A stretch of DNA of 64,000 bases from Thiothrix sp. (GCA_008015155.1 SSFA01000004.1:1-64000), one strand, 5' to 3'; positions 32,086-43,676 are shown, counted from the stretch's first letter. Notes: generated by a model not told the origin, from the letters alone. Made by a program: numbers and translations.

Positions 32086-32712
32086 ATGAAAAAAACTCTA
32101 TTGGCTAGTGTAGCCTTAACAGTGCTGGCAGGCGTGGCATGGGCTGCGGATGATGAGAAAGCGATTCAAGCCTTAGTGGATCAGTATATTTCTACGGGCT
32201 ATCAGCAAGGTGAAAAGCAACATTTAGAGCGTCTTAAACAAGATGAAACTTTAATCACTTGTTCCGAAACTCGCAATATACCTTCTCCTGAGCAAGCCAA
32301 AGCGATTATCGAGCGCGAGAAAGCGACGATTAAATACCCAGAAGGCAATAAAATGCTGGGCAATTGGGAAAAAGGCAAAGAGGTGTTTAATACCGGCTTT
32401 GCGATGCGGGTTGGAGTTATCTCACCTGATAAGGCTGATAAGCCGCGCGGTGGTAACTGCTATGCTTGTCATGCGGCTGATCCGAAAGAAGTCGCTGCTG
32501 GTAATATCGGTAACTCGCTCACGGGCTACGGTAAAATGCGTGGCAATAGTGAAGAAACGGTTAAATATACCTACGATAAAATTTTCAATTCACAGTCCAT
32601 GATGGCTTGTTCGAATATGCCGCGCTTTGGACATAATGGTGTGTTAAGTCCTGAGCAGATTGCGGATTTAGTGGCCTTTTTGGTCGATCCGGCTTCACCA
32701 GTCAATAAATAA
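32086..32712 (+). CDS. soxX: L-cysteine S-thiosulfotransferase subunit SoxX (c-type cytochrome)
   Basis: The 208-residue cytochrome c partner of SoxA has a Sec signal peptide cut after AWAA (about residue 21), one heme motif CYACH (125-129) and a likely axial Met in SNMPRFGHNG. It has an N-terminal extension of about 80 residues before the heme domain, as in longer SoxX proteins. It starts ten bases after soxA. It takes electrons from the S-S bond formation and passes them to a downstream cytochrome. Confidence 0.93.
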   Translation: MKKTLLASVALTVLAGVAWAADDEKAIQALVDQYISTGYQQGEKQHLERLKQDETLITCSETRNIPSPEQAKAIIEREKATIKYPEGNKMLGNWEKGKEVFNTGFAMRVGVISPDKADKPRGGNCYACHAADPKEVAAGNIGNSLTGYGKMRGNSEETVKYTYDKIFNSQSMMACSNMPRFGHNGVLSPEQIADLVAFLVDPASPVNK

Positions 32713-32718
32713 GCCTAG

Positions 32719-32753
32719 CCAACAGTGCTCAAGTAGCGACTTGGGCATTGGTT
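32719..32753 (+). terminator. Imperfect hairpin between soxX and soxB
   Basis: CCAA, TGC and CAAGT pair in order with ACTTG, GCA and TTGG across an AGCG loop, with small bulges. There is no T-run, so mRNA processing or partial termination is more likely than full termination. Confidence 0.35.
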
Positions 32754-32789
32754 TCATCCAGCACCAATTTTAGTTGAGGGGCAGACCCT

Positions 32790-34511
32790 ATGGGCATGAA
32801 TCGCCGTGAGTTTTTGCAATTATTAGCAGCTGCGAGTGTAGCGGGTTTTCAATTAAATCCACGGCTCAGTTTTGCGGCAGGTCAGCCTAGCAATCCTTAT
32901 GAATTGCCAGCCTTTGGGAATGTCTCAATCCTCCACTACACTGACTGTCACGCACAGCTTTTGCCCATTTATTATCGTGAGCCAAATGTTAATCTAGGCT
33001 TTGGCAGTATGCTTGGTAAACCACCGCATTTGGTGGGTGAACACTTTTTAAAGTTTTATCAAATCGAGCCTAAAAGCCTTAATGCTCATGCTTTTACCTA
33101 TTTAGATTTTGCTGAAGCCGCTAAGCAATATGGCAAAGTGGGTGGCTTTGCTCATCTCAAAACTTTGATCGACCAAATTCGCGCACAACGCAAAGGTGCT
33201 TTGTTATTAGATGGCGGCGATACTTGGCAAGGCTCATGGACTTCCTTAAAAACTAAGGCGCAGGATATGGTTGATGCGCAATTAGCCTTAGGTGTGAATG
33301 TGATGACGCCGCACTGGGAAATGACCTATGGTGCGGATCGAGTGAAGGAAATCATCGAGAAGGACTTTGCGGGCAAGATTGATTTTGTCGCGCAAAATGT
33401 GATGAGCACCGATTTTGAGGAGCCTGTGTTTGCGCCTTATGTGATTAAAGAAGTGAATGGCGTGCCTGTCGCAATTATTGGGCAAGCTTTCCCGTATACG
33501 CCTGTTGCGAACCCCAAGCATCTGATTCCGGAATGGAGCTTTGGTATTCGCGATGATCGTATGCAGGAAATGGTAGACGAGGCACGTGGTAAGGGTGCGA
33601 AACTGGTGATTGTGCTTTCGCATAATGGCATGGATGTTGACCTAAAAATGGCCAGTAAAGTGACTGGGATTGACGCGATTATGGGTGGACATACGCATGA
33701 TGGCGTGTTCCAACCGGTCGTGGTGGACAATGCTGGCGGTAAAACGCTAGTCACCAATGCAGGCTCGAATGGCAAGTTTTTAGGTGTGCTAGATTTAGAG
33801 GTCAAAGATGGCAAACTAGTGGATTATCGCTACAAACTCTTGCCCGTATTCTCCAATTTGCTTACCGCTGATGCAGAGATGCTGAAACTCATTGATAAGG
33901 TACGTGAACCTTTCAAAAAAGAGCTAGCCGAAGAATTAGCCGTTTGTGATGAAGTTTTATATCGGCGTGGCAATTTCAATGGCAGCTTTGATCAATTGAT
34001 TTGTAATGCGCTGATGGAGCGCTTGGATGCACCGATTGCCTTCTCACCGGGCTTCCGCTGGGGGACTAGTTTATTGCCGGGGCAGCCGATTACCTTCGAG
34101 CATGTTGCGGATCAAACTGCAATTACCTATGGCACGGTCACCCGTAATGAACTGAGCGGTGAAACCATTAAAACGATTCTAGAAGATGTCGCTGACAATC
34201 TATTTAACCCAGATCCTTATTACCAGCAAGGGGGCGATATGGTGCGCGTAGGCGGCTTAAAGTTTAGTTTTGATCCTACCGCAAAAATGGGTGAACGTGT
34301 TTCTGATTTAGAATTGGCGGGGTCACCTTTGGATATGTCTAAGAACTATCCGGTCGCCGGTTGGGCGAGTGTGCAAGAAAATGTGCCAGCGAATAAGCAG
34401 ATTTGGGACGTAGTTGCTGATTATCTACGCGATAAAAAAACCATTAGCAAGATTGAATTGAATCTACCGACACTAAAAAATGTAGAGGGGAATCCGGGTT
34501 TGGTGCTTTAA
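32790..34511 (+). CDS. soxB: S-sulfosulfanyl-L-cysteine sulfohydrolase SoxB
   Basis: The dimanganese hydrolase releases sulfate from SoxY-bound thiosulfonate in the periplasm. The 573-residue protein has a Tat signal (MNRREFLQLLAAAS). Metal-site motifs are HYTDCHAQLLP, LDGGDTWQGS, LSHNGMDVD and GGHTHDGVF, followed by the 5'-nucleotidase-like C-terminal domain (FNGSFDQLICNAL, GGDMVRVGGL). It is the last gene of the sox run. With no soxCD beside it, sulfane sulfur is expected to accumulate as elemental sulfur. Confidence 0.95.
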   Translation: MGMNRREFLQLLAAASVAGFQLNPRLSFAAGQPSNPYELPAFGNVSILHYTDCHAQLLPIYYREPNVNLGFGSMLGKPPHLVGEHFLKFYQIEPKSLNAHAFTYLDFAEAAKQYGKVGGFAHLKTLIDQIRAQRKGALLLDGGDTWQGSWTSLKTKAQDMVDAQLALGVNVMTPHWEMTYGADRVKEIIEKDFAGKIDFVAQNVMSTDFEEPVFAPYVIKEVNGVPVAIIGQAFPYTPVANPKHLIPEWSFGIRDDRMQEMVDEARGKGAKLVIVLSHNGMDVDLKMASKVTGIDAIMGGHTHDGVFQPVVVDNAGGKTLVTNAGSNGKFLGVLDLEVKDGKLVDYRYKLLPVFSNLLTADAEMLKLIDKVREPFKKELAEELAVCDEVLYRRGNFNGSFDQLICNALMERLDAPIAFSPGFRWGTSLLPGQPITFEHVADQTAITYGTVTRNELSGETIKTILEDVADNLFNPDPYYQQGGDMVRVGGLKFSFDPTAKMGERVSDLELAGSPLDMSKNYPVAGWASVQENVPANKQIWDVVADYLRDKKTISKIELNLPTLKNVEGNPGLVL

Positions 34512-34560
34512 ATCCTAAGCGCGTTGGACTGTGAATTAGGGTATCCATCAGCTTGCAAGA

Positions 34561-35151
34561 TTACTGGGTAGCATTAGCTCTTAAACGTTTATATTTTTCC
34601 CAACCAAACTCGTCAAAGCGCTGCTGAGCTTTGACGAGTGCACGTTCTAGGTATTTATCTGGCTTTGCTTCACTAGGATGAATGCGTTGCCACTGATTCG
34701 TTTCTTGTAGTGTGTTATTTTCAGTCATTACAGTGCTTAAGGTGTCATTGGCAAACTCGATGTTCACGTTATTCACTATCGTACTTTCCATATGGAAAAG
34801 CTTTTCGAAGAAACGTCCGTCGATAAACTCATAAATACTGACATAGTTTAGCGTGCCACTATTGCGCACAGTTTCTGCTTTGAAAATGAGAAAAGTCTTG
34901 GCATCGAGCTTTTCAACTATCCACTTGCCTTTAAAAATTTTGTTATCTTTTAACGGATCTTCGCCACCCTTTAAATGGACACGTTCAGAGCTTTTCAAGC
35001 GATAAATACCGGAAATATCAGGGGCGATTTGAGGAACTGCTTCAGGGATGGCTATTTCAGTAGGAATTGGCTTGGTGTCAGCGGCATAGCTGACACTTAA
35101 ACTGCTGAAGGTTGTGAGGAAGAGGGCAAGTACTAGGGTTTTGAGTAGCAT
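34561..35151 (-). CDS. Secreted protein of unknown function
   Basis: The 196-residue product has a Sec signal peptide (about residues 1-23, ending VSYA). The mature part is a beta-rich domain (DISGIYRLKSSERVHLKGG, KGKWIVEKLDAKTFLIFK, YVSIYEFIDGRFFEKLF) reminiscent of lipocalin-like folds, followed by a helical C-terminus. No family was assigned. It is convergent with soxB. Confidence 0.65.
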   Translation of the reverse strand: MLLKTLVLALFLTTFSSLSVSYAADTKPIPTEIAIPEAVPQIAPDISGIYRLKSSERVHLKGGEDPLKDNKIFKGKWIVEKLDAKTFLIFKAETVRNSGTLNYVSIYEFIDGRFFEKLFHMESTIVNNVNIEFANDTLSTVMTENNTLQETNQWQRIHPSEAKPDKYLERALVKAQQRFDEFGWEKYKRLRANATQ

Positions 35152-35356
35152 GATTGATCTTGATTAGTTTTTATCTTGGTTAGCACCACTAGCCTAAGAT
35201 CTTCTTCAGTGTTAGCAAGCGAACCGAGTGGTTTCATGATGGATATAAGCTTTTAAGTAAGTGGTTAAAGCTCTATCCCATGAGCTGAAGTCGAAATTGC
35301 TACGCATATACTCTCTTGGCGGGGTGATCAGCCTGCCAACAGTATAGCAGTCTTCA

Positions 35357-35379
35357 AGGGGATTATGGTTTCATCCCCT
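35357..35379 (-). terminator. Possible terminator of the DsrE-like gene
   Basis: AGGGGAT (35357-35363) pairs with ATCCCCT (35373-35379) over nine bases, 40 bases past the stop of the minus-strand gene at 35419. There is no T-run. Confidence 0.4.
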
Positions 35380-35418
35380 GCACAAGCGAGCGAACAGAAT
35401 AATGATGCGAGACTTAAA

Positions 35419-35892
35419 TTAGGGACTTAAATAATTCCAGCCTTGTTGCTGGCGTTCCATGATCCGCGCAATGCCTGCTTGAGTCGTTTCTACCCCTTCA
35501 ATCAAGGCAGGCCGCTTGCCATCCTTGGCTGCGATAGTATCTAAAGTATTGCCACAAGCAGTGAACACCACATTTTGCAGCATTAGACTTTCAATCCGTG
35601 GTTTGTAGGTACTATCAGCGGTCAAAAACCAAATGCCTGGGCCATAAGCCACGACTTCAATCTCAATATTGTCGATCCCAAAGTATTTCTGCAAATTGAC
35701 AATATTCGATAGCACATGATCTTGCAGCTCCGCATTCTCTTTGTTCACTTGAATCACCAAGCGCTGGGTTTGCGTGGCTGCTGCTACTGGCTGAGTCGTA
35801 TTGGATTCGGTAGCGAAACTCGGGCTTAAACTAGCTAGGCTAAGGCACAAACAGCAGCTGAGTGCTAGGCTGGCTAAAGCATGTGGACGCAT
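35419..35892 (-). CDS. Periplasmic DsrE/DsrF-like family protein
   Basis: The 157-residue protein has a Sec signal peptide cut after SFAT (about residue 26). The mature domain is DsrE-like: RLVIQVNKENAELQDHVLSNIVNLQKY, IEVVAYGPGIWFL, and the VVFTACGNTL segment with one Cys at the position used by sulfur-carrying DsrE relatives. Such proteins bind persulfide or act with thioredoxin-fold partners. ATG 35892-35890 was chosen (GGAG nearby) over an earlier TTG. It lies one base after the stop of the double-thioredoxin gene, near sox, suggesting a role in sulfur handling. Confidence 0.78.
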   Translation of the reverse strand: MRPHALASLALSCCLCLSLASLSPSFATESNTTQPVAAATQTQRLVIQVNKENAELQDHVLSNIVNLQKYFGIDNIEIEVVAYGPGIWFLTADSTYKPRIESLMLQNVVFTACGNTLDTIAAKDGKRPALIEGVETTQAGIARIMERQQQGWNYLSP

Positions 35893-35893
35893 C

Positions 35894-36919
35894 TTAGTTT
35901 TCTCCAATATTGACCGTTTTACCCTGTTTGAGCTGTTCTTCTTGGCGCATGCCTAAATGTTCAGGAAAGCTCCGCTCTTTATAACCCTTGCTGCTTACAT
36001 AATTGAGAAATTGCTGAAAATGGAAGTTATACAATTTACCTTCCAAACGTGAGACTTCTTTGCCTTCATCAAACAGGACGATTCCGGGCTGATAGCTGAG
36101 TTTTAATGATTGTAACCAATCTTTAGGCGTGGTTTTATTACCTTGCACATCGATAATCTCAGTGCTGTCATCCGCAGCAAAGCGCACGACTGTGAAAGCC
36201 TTTAACTCATTTTGAATCTCAGGATTCTTCAATAAAGTCTCGTGTAAAAACATACAATCACTGCAACTCGTGGATTCAAAAATCACGGCTAACGGCGTTT
36301 TAACACTCGATAGGTCTTTGAGGTCTTTAAAAGCCTCATTGGATTGCAGTTGATAGCTGTTAGTTGGAGTTTGTTTCGCTAAATAATCACTGAGGGCTTC
36401 AGTTTTATAGGTCTGGTTCGCGACATATTCAAGCACAGGCTTAAATTGAGCAGGTGAACGATAGCCATTCAGACGTGCTACGGTTTTATTGTCAGCATTA
36501 ATGAAAGTAATAGTCGGTGTGAGGCTCACTTCTAAATTATCTGCTAATTCTTTTTCAGAAAAGGCAAGGTCTTTGCTGTATTGCACTTGGCGATCACCTT
36601 TTATATTAATGGCAATCACATCAAAATGCTTTTGAATATAGGATTTTAGGGGTTCTTGGAGAAAGTTATCATCCAGCATTTTGGCACAATAAGGGCAGTT
36701 ATTCAGATGGAAAAATAACATGACATGCTTATTGGCATCAGCTGCCTCTTGAATATCTTCTTGGATTTCTAGAAAGCTTTCTTTGAACCAGTCAGGCATA
36801 TCGTGTTCAACCCCACCCACGACTTTGGCTTCTGTCGGGGTATCAGCTCGCAGTGTATTGAAGCTCAAGGCTAGCCATAAAACGACCAGCCACCACCCGG
36901 CTTGAGTGATCTTAGGCAT
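35894..36919 (-). CDS. Periplasmic protein with two thioredoxin-like domains (SoxW-like)
   Basis: The 341-residue product has a signal peptide cut after LRA (about residue 25). Domain 1 (about 50-170) has NNCPYCAKML and the cis-Pro in SLTPTITF. Domain 2 (about 205-320) has STSCSDCMFLHE and the cis-Pro region YQPGIVLF. Both C-x-x-C pairs are intact. Double-domain thioredoxins near sox genes (SoxW-type) are thought to reduce SoxYZ or other periplasmic thiols. It is co-transcribed with the DsrE-like gene, one base apart. Confidence 0.82.
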   Translation of the reverse strand: MPKITQAGWWLVVLWLALSFNTLRADTPTEAKVVGGVEHDMPDWFKESFLEIQEDIQEAADANKHVMLFFHLNNCPYCAKMLDDNFLQEPLKSYIQKHFDVIAINIKGDRQVQYSKDLAFSEKELADNLEVSLTPTITFINADNKTVARLNGYRSPAQFKPVLEYVANQTYKTEALSDYLAKQTPTNSYQLQSNEAFKDLKDLSSVKTPLAVIFESTSCSDCMFLHETLLKNPEIQNELKAFTVVRFAADDSTEIIDVQGNKTTPKDWLQSLKLSYQPGIVLFDEGKEVSRLEGKLYNFHFQQFLNYVSSKGYKERSFPEHLGMRQEEQLKQGKTVNIGEN

Positions 36920-37084
36920 ACAGTTATCTCCTTCCGCTACGATCTTTTAAGCATACGTCTCATTCAGATGAGAGGCGAGTGACTAGGAGAGATAGAGGGC
37001 TACTGCCGTTAGGCAGATAAAACTTGGCCTCTTGACTAGCTTTGCTAAGCTTAGCGCCTGTCAGAACTGGAAACATGAATAACA

Positions 37085-37288
37085 ATGATTACTACCAGCT
37101 TCAAAGCCTTATGCATGCTCGTCGCTTGCAGTTGTTTAGCTGCTTGCCAAGAAGCATCCAACACCGTAGTGCCTGCGCCTGTGACTACGGTCTTGCCAAC
37201 CCAGCAAACCCAACAAGCAGTGGTCGATAAATTAGATGCGGCTCAACAAGTAAATCAGCAACGCTTGGATGCGGCCGAAAAATTTTAG
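37085..37288 (+). CDS. Small lipoprotein of unknown function
   Basis: The 67-residue product has a lipoprotein signal with lipobox CLAAC at about residues 17-21. The mature 46 residues are Thr/Gln/Val-rich and low in complexity (VVPAPVTTVLPTQQTQQAVV), ending in a short helix. Its stop overlaps the 3' end of the convergent methyltransferase gene by four bases. No family was recognised, and the ribosome site is weak. Confidence 0.55.
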   Translation: MITTSFKALCMLVACSCLAACQEASNTVVPAPVTTVLPTQQTQQAVVDKLDAAQQVNQQRLDAAEKF

Positions 37289-38040
37289 ACAAGTTTGCGA
37301 CCGACTCTAAACGCCAAGGGCCATTCAGTTAAATAACTAGTTGTCTCATCCCAGATGGGCGCAAGTTGTTCCTCTAAAAGGCTTACTGGATCAGTCCCTC
37401 GCGCCTTTAGATAGCGGTCAGTCGCTGACCAACTCCGGAAATAGCCCATTAACTGCGCTTTAGACCAGTTAAGTTGCATACTAAATTTGGGTGCTGCCAA
37501 CTCTTGAAAGGGGAATGCCAAAGCGCGATAACCGCTTTCGACAATAGCACGCTCGGGCGGCCAATAAGGGCCAACAGTATGGCTATAAAAATCCTGAGCT
37601 AAGGCATCAATACGGGGTTCTGCAATTTTTAATACGCCATAAGTCCAAACCGCTAAGACCCCATTTGGTTTTAATACCCGTTGCGCTTCAGCATAAAATT
37701 TATCTAGCTCAAACCAATGTAAAGCCTGAGCGACCGTAATCAAATCAACAGAATGATCAGCCAAACCACTAGCTTCAGCAGGAGCAACGCGCCATTGAAT
37801 TTTGGTATGTGCTTCTGCAGAGGCAATTTGTTGTTCGCTAGCATCCGTTGCGATCACTCGTTGAAACTGCCCAGCTAAACCCAAGGACGCTTGCCCGGTT
37901 CCGCAGGCACAATCCCAAGCTAGTTCGGTATTTGGACTGATACTGGCTAGCCAAGCGTATAATTCGCTTGGGTATTGTGGTCGATAACTAGCGTAGGTTT
38001 TAGCCACATTGGAAAAATGATCTTTGAAGTTTTGGCTCAT
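37285..38040 (-). CDS. Class I SAM-dependent methyltransferase
   Basis: The 251-residue cytoplasmic protein has Methyltransf_11/25-type motifs: motif I DCACGTGQASLGLA (about 43-56), acidic loop RVIATDASEQQI, and motif IV-like VDLITVAQALHWF. The HWF sequence and the N-terminal FSNVAKTYASYRPQYP match the group of small-molecule or trans-aconitate-like methyltransferases. The substrate is unknown. Confidence 0.85.
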   Translation of the reverse strand: MSQNFKDHFSNVAKTYASYRPQYPSELYAWLASISPNTELAWDCACGTGQASLGLAGQFQRVIATDASEQQIASAEAHTKIQWRVAPAEASGLADHSVDLITVAQALHWFELDKFYAEAQRVLKPNGVLAVWTYGVLKIAEPRIDALAQDFYSHTVGPYWPPERAIVESGYRALAFPFQELAAPKFSMQLNWSKAQLMGYFRSWSATDRYLKARGTDPVSLLEEQLAPIWDETTSYLTEWPLAFRVGRKLV

Positions 38041-38108
38041 TGGCGTGCTCCTTAAAGAAAAATAATGGCAAACTCTGGAGTTTTTTGCATCTGCTGGTCT
38101 ATTGTGGC

Positions 38109-38136
38109 CTTGAATTTGAAAAATTAACCCTTATTT
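38109..38136 (+). promoter_or_regulatory. Sigma-32-type heat-shock promoter of grpE
   Basis: CTTGAA (38109-38114), a 13-base spacer and CCCTTATTT (38128-38136) fit the heat-shock consensus (CTTGAAA - 11 to 16 - CCCCATnT). It lies 60 bases before the grpE start. Confidence 0.65.
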
Positions 38137-38196
38137 CTCTCAGGCGATTCAGTACACGGAGCCTTTAGCAGCGTGGCAAGATTTTGGAGATCAAAG

Positions 38197-38790
38197 ATGA
38201 ACCCAGCAGAACAAGACAAACAAGACTCAAACCTAGACCCGATGGCACAGCCGCAGGCTACTAGTGAGCCAGTCACAGAAGCAGTACAAGCAGAAGCGAA
38301 TACTGCTCAGGCTTTAGAGCAGGCACAAGCTGAAATTACGAAGCTGCAAGCTGATTTAGCATTAGCCCAAGCCAAGGCCGAAGAAAATCGGGATTTATAC
38401 CTGAGAGGTCAAGCTGAAGCTGATAATCAGCGCCGTCGCTATGAAAAGCAAGTTGAAGATGCGCATAAATTTTCTGTGCAGCGGTTTGCAGAAGCCTTGT
38501 TACCAGTCGCAGATAGCTTGGAAATGGGCTTACAAGCTCAAGGCGATGCAGACAGTTTACGTCAAGGGATGGAGCTAACTTTGAAGCAATTCGCTTCTGT
38601 CATGGAAAAATTCAAAATGGAAGCTGTGAATCCTTTAGGTCAAGCCTTCAATCCTGAATTGCATCAAGCAGTTGGTATGCAGCCTCACCCGGATTATGAC
38701 AATAACACCGTCTCTTTAGTGATGCAAAAGGGCTACACCTTAAATGGTCGCACGATTCGCCCGGCGATGGTGATGGTCAGCAAAAAGTAG
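38197..38790 (+). CDS. grpE: Nucleotide exchange factor GrpE
   Basis: GrpE releases ADP from DnaK. The 197-residue form starts at ATG 38197, with GGAG seven bases before it; an upstream GTG in frame is less likely. An acidic, Gln-rich N-terminus leads into the long dimerising helix (about 40-95, ENRDLYLRGQAEADNQRRRY). The beta domain includes GQAFNPELHQAVG and VMQKGYTLNGRTIRPAMVMV. It is the first gene of the grpE-dnaK-dnaJ chaperone block. Confidence 0.95.
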   Translation: MNPAEQDKQDSNLDPMAQPQATSEPVTEAVQAEANTAQALEQAQAEITKLQADLALAQAKAEENRDLYLRGQAEADNQRRRYEKQVEDAHKFSVQRFAEALLPVADSLEMGLQAQGDADSLRQGMELTLKQFASVMEKFKMEAVNPLGQAFNPELHQAVGMQPHPDYDNNTVSLVMQKGYTLNGRTIRPAMVMVSKK

Positions 38791-38821
38791 TAAAAAAACA
38801 TTTTTTCTGGGGTTTTTAAGC

Positions 38822-38849
38822 CTTGAAAAGCAACAAACAGCCCCTATCT
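38822..38849 (+). promoter_or_regulatory. Sigma-32-type heat-shock promoter of dnaK
   Basis: CTTGAAA (38822-38828), a 12-base spacer and CCCCTATCT (38841-38849) are a near-perfect heat-shock promoter, 63 bases before the dnaK start. Confidence 0.8.
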
Positions 38850-38911
38850 AAGGATTCAGTTAGCAACCTCAGGTTGCAGTAGTTAAAAAGATTTCTGGAG
38901 AAGCAAAGATT

Positions 38912-40837
38912 ATGGGAAAAATTATTGGTATTGACTTAGGTACTACCAACTCTTGCGTAGCGGTCATGGAAGGCGATAAGCCACGGGTAATTGAAAACTC
39001 AGAAGGGGATCGTACCACTCCATCCGTAGTCGCTTTCATGGATGAAGAAGTATTAGTGGGTCAAACGGCTAAGCGTCAAGCAGTCACCAACCCTGAAAAT
39101 ACTTTATATGCTGTAAAACGTTTAATTGGCCGTCGCTTCCAAGAAGATGCGGTACAAAAAGATATTAAATTAGTGCCTTACAAAATTGTCGCGGCTGACA
39201 ATGGCGACGCTTGGGTAGAAGTACGTGGTAAAAAAATGGCGCCACCCGAGATTTCTGCACGTGTGTTGATGAAAATGAAGAAAACCGCCGAAGATTATTT
39301 AGGTGAGCCAGTCACTGAAGCGGTTATTACTGTACCGGCTTATTTCAATGACTCACAACGTCAGGCTACTAAAGATGCGGGTCGTATTGCAGGTTTAGAA
39401 GTTAAGCGCATTATCAATGAGCCAACGGCTGCGGCCTTAGCTTATGGTATGGATAAGTCTAAAGGCGATAGCAAAATCGCTGTGTATGACTTAGGTGGTG
39501 GTACGTTCGACGTTTCCATCATTGAAATTGCGGATGTTGATGGCGAAATGCAGTTCGAGGTTTTATCAACCAACGGTGACACTTTCCTTGGTGGTGAAGA
39601 CTTCGATATGCGCTTAATTGACTATTTGGTGGATGAATTCCGCAAGTCTTCAGGCGTGGATTTGAAAGGTGATCCATTAGCGATGCAGCGCCTGAAAGAA
39701 TCTGCTGAAAAAGCCAAGATTGAGTTGTCTTCTAGCCAGCAAACTGATGTTAATCTGCCTTATATCACTGCAGATGCCTCTGGCCCGAAACACATGAACA
39801 TTAAAGTGACTCGTGCCAAGTTAGAATCTTTAGTCGATGACTTGATTACGCGTACTATCGAGCCGTGCAAAATTGCACTGAAAGATGCAGGTTTAAGTGC
39901 TTCACAAATTAATGAAGTGATCTTAGTCGGCGGTCAAACTCGGATGCCGAAAGTCCAAGAGGCGGTGAAAAACTTCTTTGGTAAAGAGCCACGTCGTGAT
40001 GTGAACCCTGATGAAGCGGTGGCAGTCGGTGCTGCGATTCAAGGTGGTGTTTTAAGTGGTGGCGTGAAAGACATTCTGTTGTTAGATGTGACTCCCTTGT
40101 CTTTAGGTATTGAGACTTTGGGTGGTGTCATGACTAAGTTGATTGATAAAAACACCACGATTCCAACTAAAGCGAATCAAGTGTTCTCTACTGCGGATGA
40201 TAACCAAACTGCAGTCACGGTACATGTAGTACAAGGTGAGCGGCAGATGGCACGGGATAATAAGTCTTTAGGCCGTTTTGACCTACAAGATATTCCACCA
40301 GCGCCACGTGGTATGCCACAAATTGAAGTGACCTTTGATATTGATGCGAACGGTATTTTGAACGTATCTGCTAAAGACAAAGCCACAGGTAAGCAACAAT
40401 CTATCGTGATTAAAGCGTCTTCTGGTTTGTCTGACTCTGAAGTAGAACGCATGGTCAAAGATGCAGAAGCGCATGCAGAAGAAGACCGTAAGCAACGTGA
40501 GCTGATTGATGCGCGTAACCAAGCTGACAATTTAATCCATGGCACTGAGAAGTCATTGAAAGATTACGGCGATAAAGTGGATGGTGCGGATCGTGCCAAT
40601 ATCGAAAGCTTAGTGCGTGAATTACGTGATGCTCTCAAAGGCGATAATAAAGATGTTATCGAACGTAAGAGCGAAGCTTTAGGTGAAGCTTCTGGCAAAT
40701 TAATGCAAAAAATGGCTGGCATGGGTGCTGGCGCTGAAGCGGGTGCAGCAGGCGCGAGTGGTCAAGCCGGTGCAGGTGCTAAACCAGCCGATGATGATAT
40801 CGTCGATGCTGAGTTTGAAGAAGTTAACAAGAAGTAA
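38912..40837 (+). CDS. dnaK: Chaperone protein DnaK (Hsp70)
   Basis: The 641-residue Hsp70 is full length. The ATPase domain begins with [18 protein letters not shown] and includes [30 protein letters not shown] and LVGGQTRMP. The linker [15 protein letters not shown] is followed by the peptide-binding domain, the helical lid and the C-terminal tail [12 protein letters not shown]. It has its own heat-shock promoter and is followed by a terminator before dnaJ. Confidence 0.97.
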   Translation: MGKIIGIDLGTTNSCVAVMEGDKPRVIENSEGDRTTPSVVAFMDEEVLVGQTAKRQAVTNPENTLYAVKRLIGRRFQEDAVQKDIKLVPYKIVAADNGDAWVEVRGKKMAPPEISARVLMKMKKTAEDYLGEPVTEAVITVPAYFNDSQRQATKDAGRIAGLEVKRIINEPTAAALAYGMDKSKGDSKIAVYDLGGGTFDVSIIEIADVDGEMQFEVLSTNGDTFLGGEDFDMRLIDYLVDEFRKSSGVDLKGDPLAMQRLKESAEKAKIELSSSQQTDVNLPYITADASGPKHMNIKVTRAKLESLVDDLITRTIEPCKIALKDAGLSASQINEVILVGGQTRMPKVQEAVKNFFGKEPRRDVNPDEAVAVGAAIQGGVLSGGVKDILLLDVTPLSLGIETLGGVMTKLIDKNTTIPTKANQVFSTADDNQTAVTVHVVQGERQMARDNKSLGRFDLQDIPPAPRGMPQIEVTFDIDANGILNVSAKDKATGKQQSIVIKASSGLSDSEVERMVKDAEAHAEEDRKQRELIDARNQADNLIHGTEKSLKDYGDKVDGADRANIESLVRELRDALKGDNKDVIERKSEALGEASGKLMQKMAGMGAGAEAGAAGASGQAGAGAKPADDDIVDAEFEEVNKK

Positions 40838-40857
40838 GCTAAGTAAGGCCAACTTCT

Positions 40858-40896
40858 GCAGGCGTGATAGGCAAGCTGTCACGCCTGCTTTTTGTT
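40858..40896 (+). terminator. Terminator between dnaK and dnaJ
   Basis: GCAGGCGTGA (40858-40867) pairs with TCACGCCTGC (40879-40888) and is followed by TTTTTGTTTTTG. It probably attenuates read-through so that less DnaJ than DnaK is made. Confidence 0.88.
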
Positions 40897-40928
40897 TTTG
40901 TGGATCCTATTTGTAGCAGGGGATACTA

Positions 40929-42080
40929 ATGGCGAAGCGGGATTATTACGAAGTCCTCGGTGTACAAAAAAATGCGAGCGAGGATGAGCTAAAGAAAGCT
41001 TTTCGGCGCTTAGCAATGAAATATCATCCAGATCGTAATCCAGATGATGCTGAGGCTGAAGCCAAATTCAAAGAAGCCAAAGAAGCCTATGAAGTCCTAG
41101 CAGATCAAAACAAGCGTTCTGCCTATGATCAATTTGGTCATGAGGGTGTTGATCAAGTAGGTATGGGCGGTGCGCGCGGCGGTGCTGGCTTTGGTGATAT
41201 TTTTGAGGATATTTTCGGTGATATCTTTGGTGGTGGTCGACGTGGTGGCGGCAACCGTGCCTATCGGGGAAGCGACCTACAATACAATCTGGAGTTAAGC
41301 CTCGAAGAAGCTGTTTCAGGCAAAGAAGTCGATATTCGTATTCCTGCTATGAAAACCTGTGACACTTGCTCAGGTACTGGCGCTAAAAAAGGTACGCATC
41401 CACAGACTTGTTCGACTTGCCACGGCCAAGGGCAAGTACGCATTCAACAAGGTTTTTTCTCGATCCAACAAACCTGTCCACAATGTCATGGCAATGGCAA
41501 AGTAATCACTGATCCTTGCCCCAGTTGCCACGGTCAAGGGCGCATTGAAGAACACAAAACCCTTTCGGTTAAAATTCCTGCTGGTGTCGATACCGGTGAC
41601 CGGATTCGCTTGTCAGGCGAGGGTGAAGCGGGCTTAAATGGCGGTCCCGCGGGCGATTTATATGTACAAGTCTTTGTTAAAGAACATGAATTATTTACCC
41701 GTGAGGGCGATAATTTGTTCTGTAACGTACCTATCCGCTTTACCACAGCAGCCATTGGTGGCGAAATGGAAGTGCCCACTTTGGATGGTAAAGTCACTTT
41801 AAAAATCCCACCCGAAACCCAAACAGGTAAGAAGTTCCGCTTACGCAATAAAGGTGTGAAGTCAGTACGGAGTTCCTCTACTGGCGATTTAGTCTGCACA
41901 GTGATTGTGGAAACACCGGTTAATCTCACTAAGCGTCAGCGCGAGTTGTTAGAAGAATTTGATCAAACCATGAGTGAAGGTGGTAAACGTCACAGTCCGA
42001 AGGAACATAGCTGGCTAGACAAGGCAAAAGGTTTCATTGATGATGTGAAGCATGATCTTTTTGGTGACAAAAACGATTAA
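40929..42080 (+). CDS. dnaJ: Chaperone protein DnaJ (Hsp40)
   Basis: The 383-residue co-chaperone has a J domain ([15 protein letters not shown] in [10 protein letters not shown]), a Gly/Phe-rich linker, and four zinc-binding C-x-x-C-x-G-x-G repeats ([32 protein letters not shown]). The C-terminal substrate-binding domains follow. It stimulates DnaK ATPase and delivers clients. Confidence 0.97.
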   Translation: MAKRDYYEVLGVQKNASEDELKKAFRRLAMKYHPDRNPDDAEAEAKFKEAKEAYEVLADQNKRSAYDQFGHEGVDQVGMGGARGGAGFGDIFEDIFGDIFGGGRRGGGNRAYRGSDLQYNLELSLEEAVSGKEVDIRIPAMKTCDTCSGTGAKKGTHPQTCSTCHGQGQVRIQQGFFSIQQTCPQCHGNGKVITDPCPSCHGQGRIEEHKTLSVKIPAGVDTGDRIRLSGEGEAGLNGGPAGDLYVQVFVKEHELFTREGDNLFCNVPIRFTTAAIGGEMEVPTLDGKVTLKIPPETQTGKKFRLRNKGVKSVRSSSTGDLVCTVIVETPVNLTKRQRELLEEFDQTMSEGGKRHSPKEHSWLDKAKGFIDDVKHDLFGDKND

Positions 42081-43618
<1,538 letters not shown>

Positions 43619-43636
43619 AGTTCTAAGATGCTTGAA

Positions 43637-43660
43637 CCCTGCTCACCTTAAGGAGCAGGG
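43637..43660. terminator. Hairpin between the cytochrome genes
   Basis: CCCTGCTC (43637-43644) pairs with GAGCAGGG (43653-43660) over eight bases, between two convergent genes. There is no T-run. Confidence 0.5.
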
Positions 43661-43676
43661 GTAGCGCGTCGGCTAA

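Noticed and set aside
40731..40790. Gly/Ala-rich repeat near the end of dnaK as a separate repeat element
   Set aside because: It is the normal low-complexity linker before the conserved DnaK tail.
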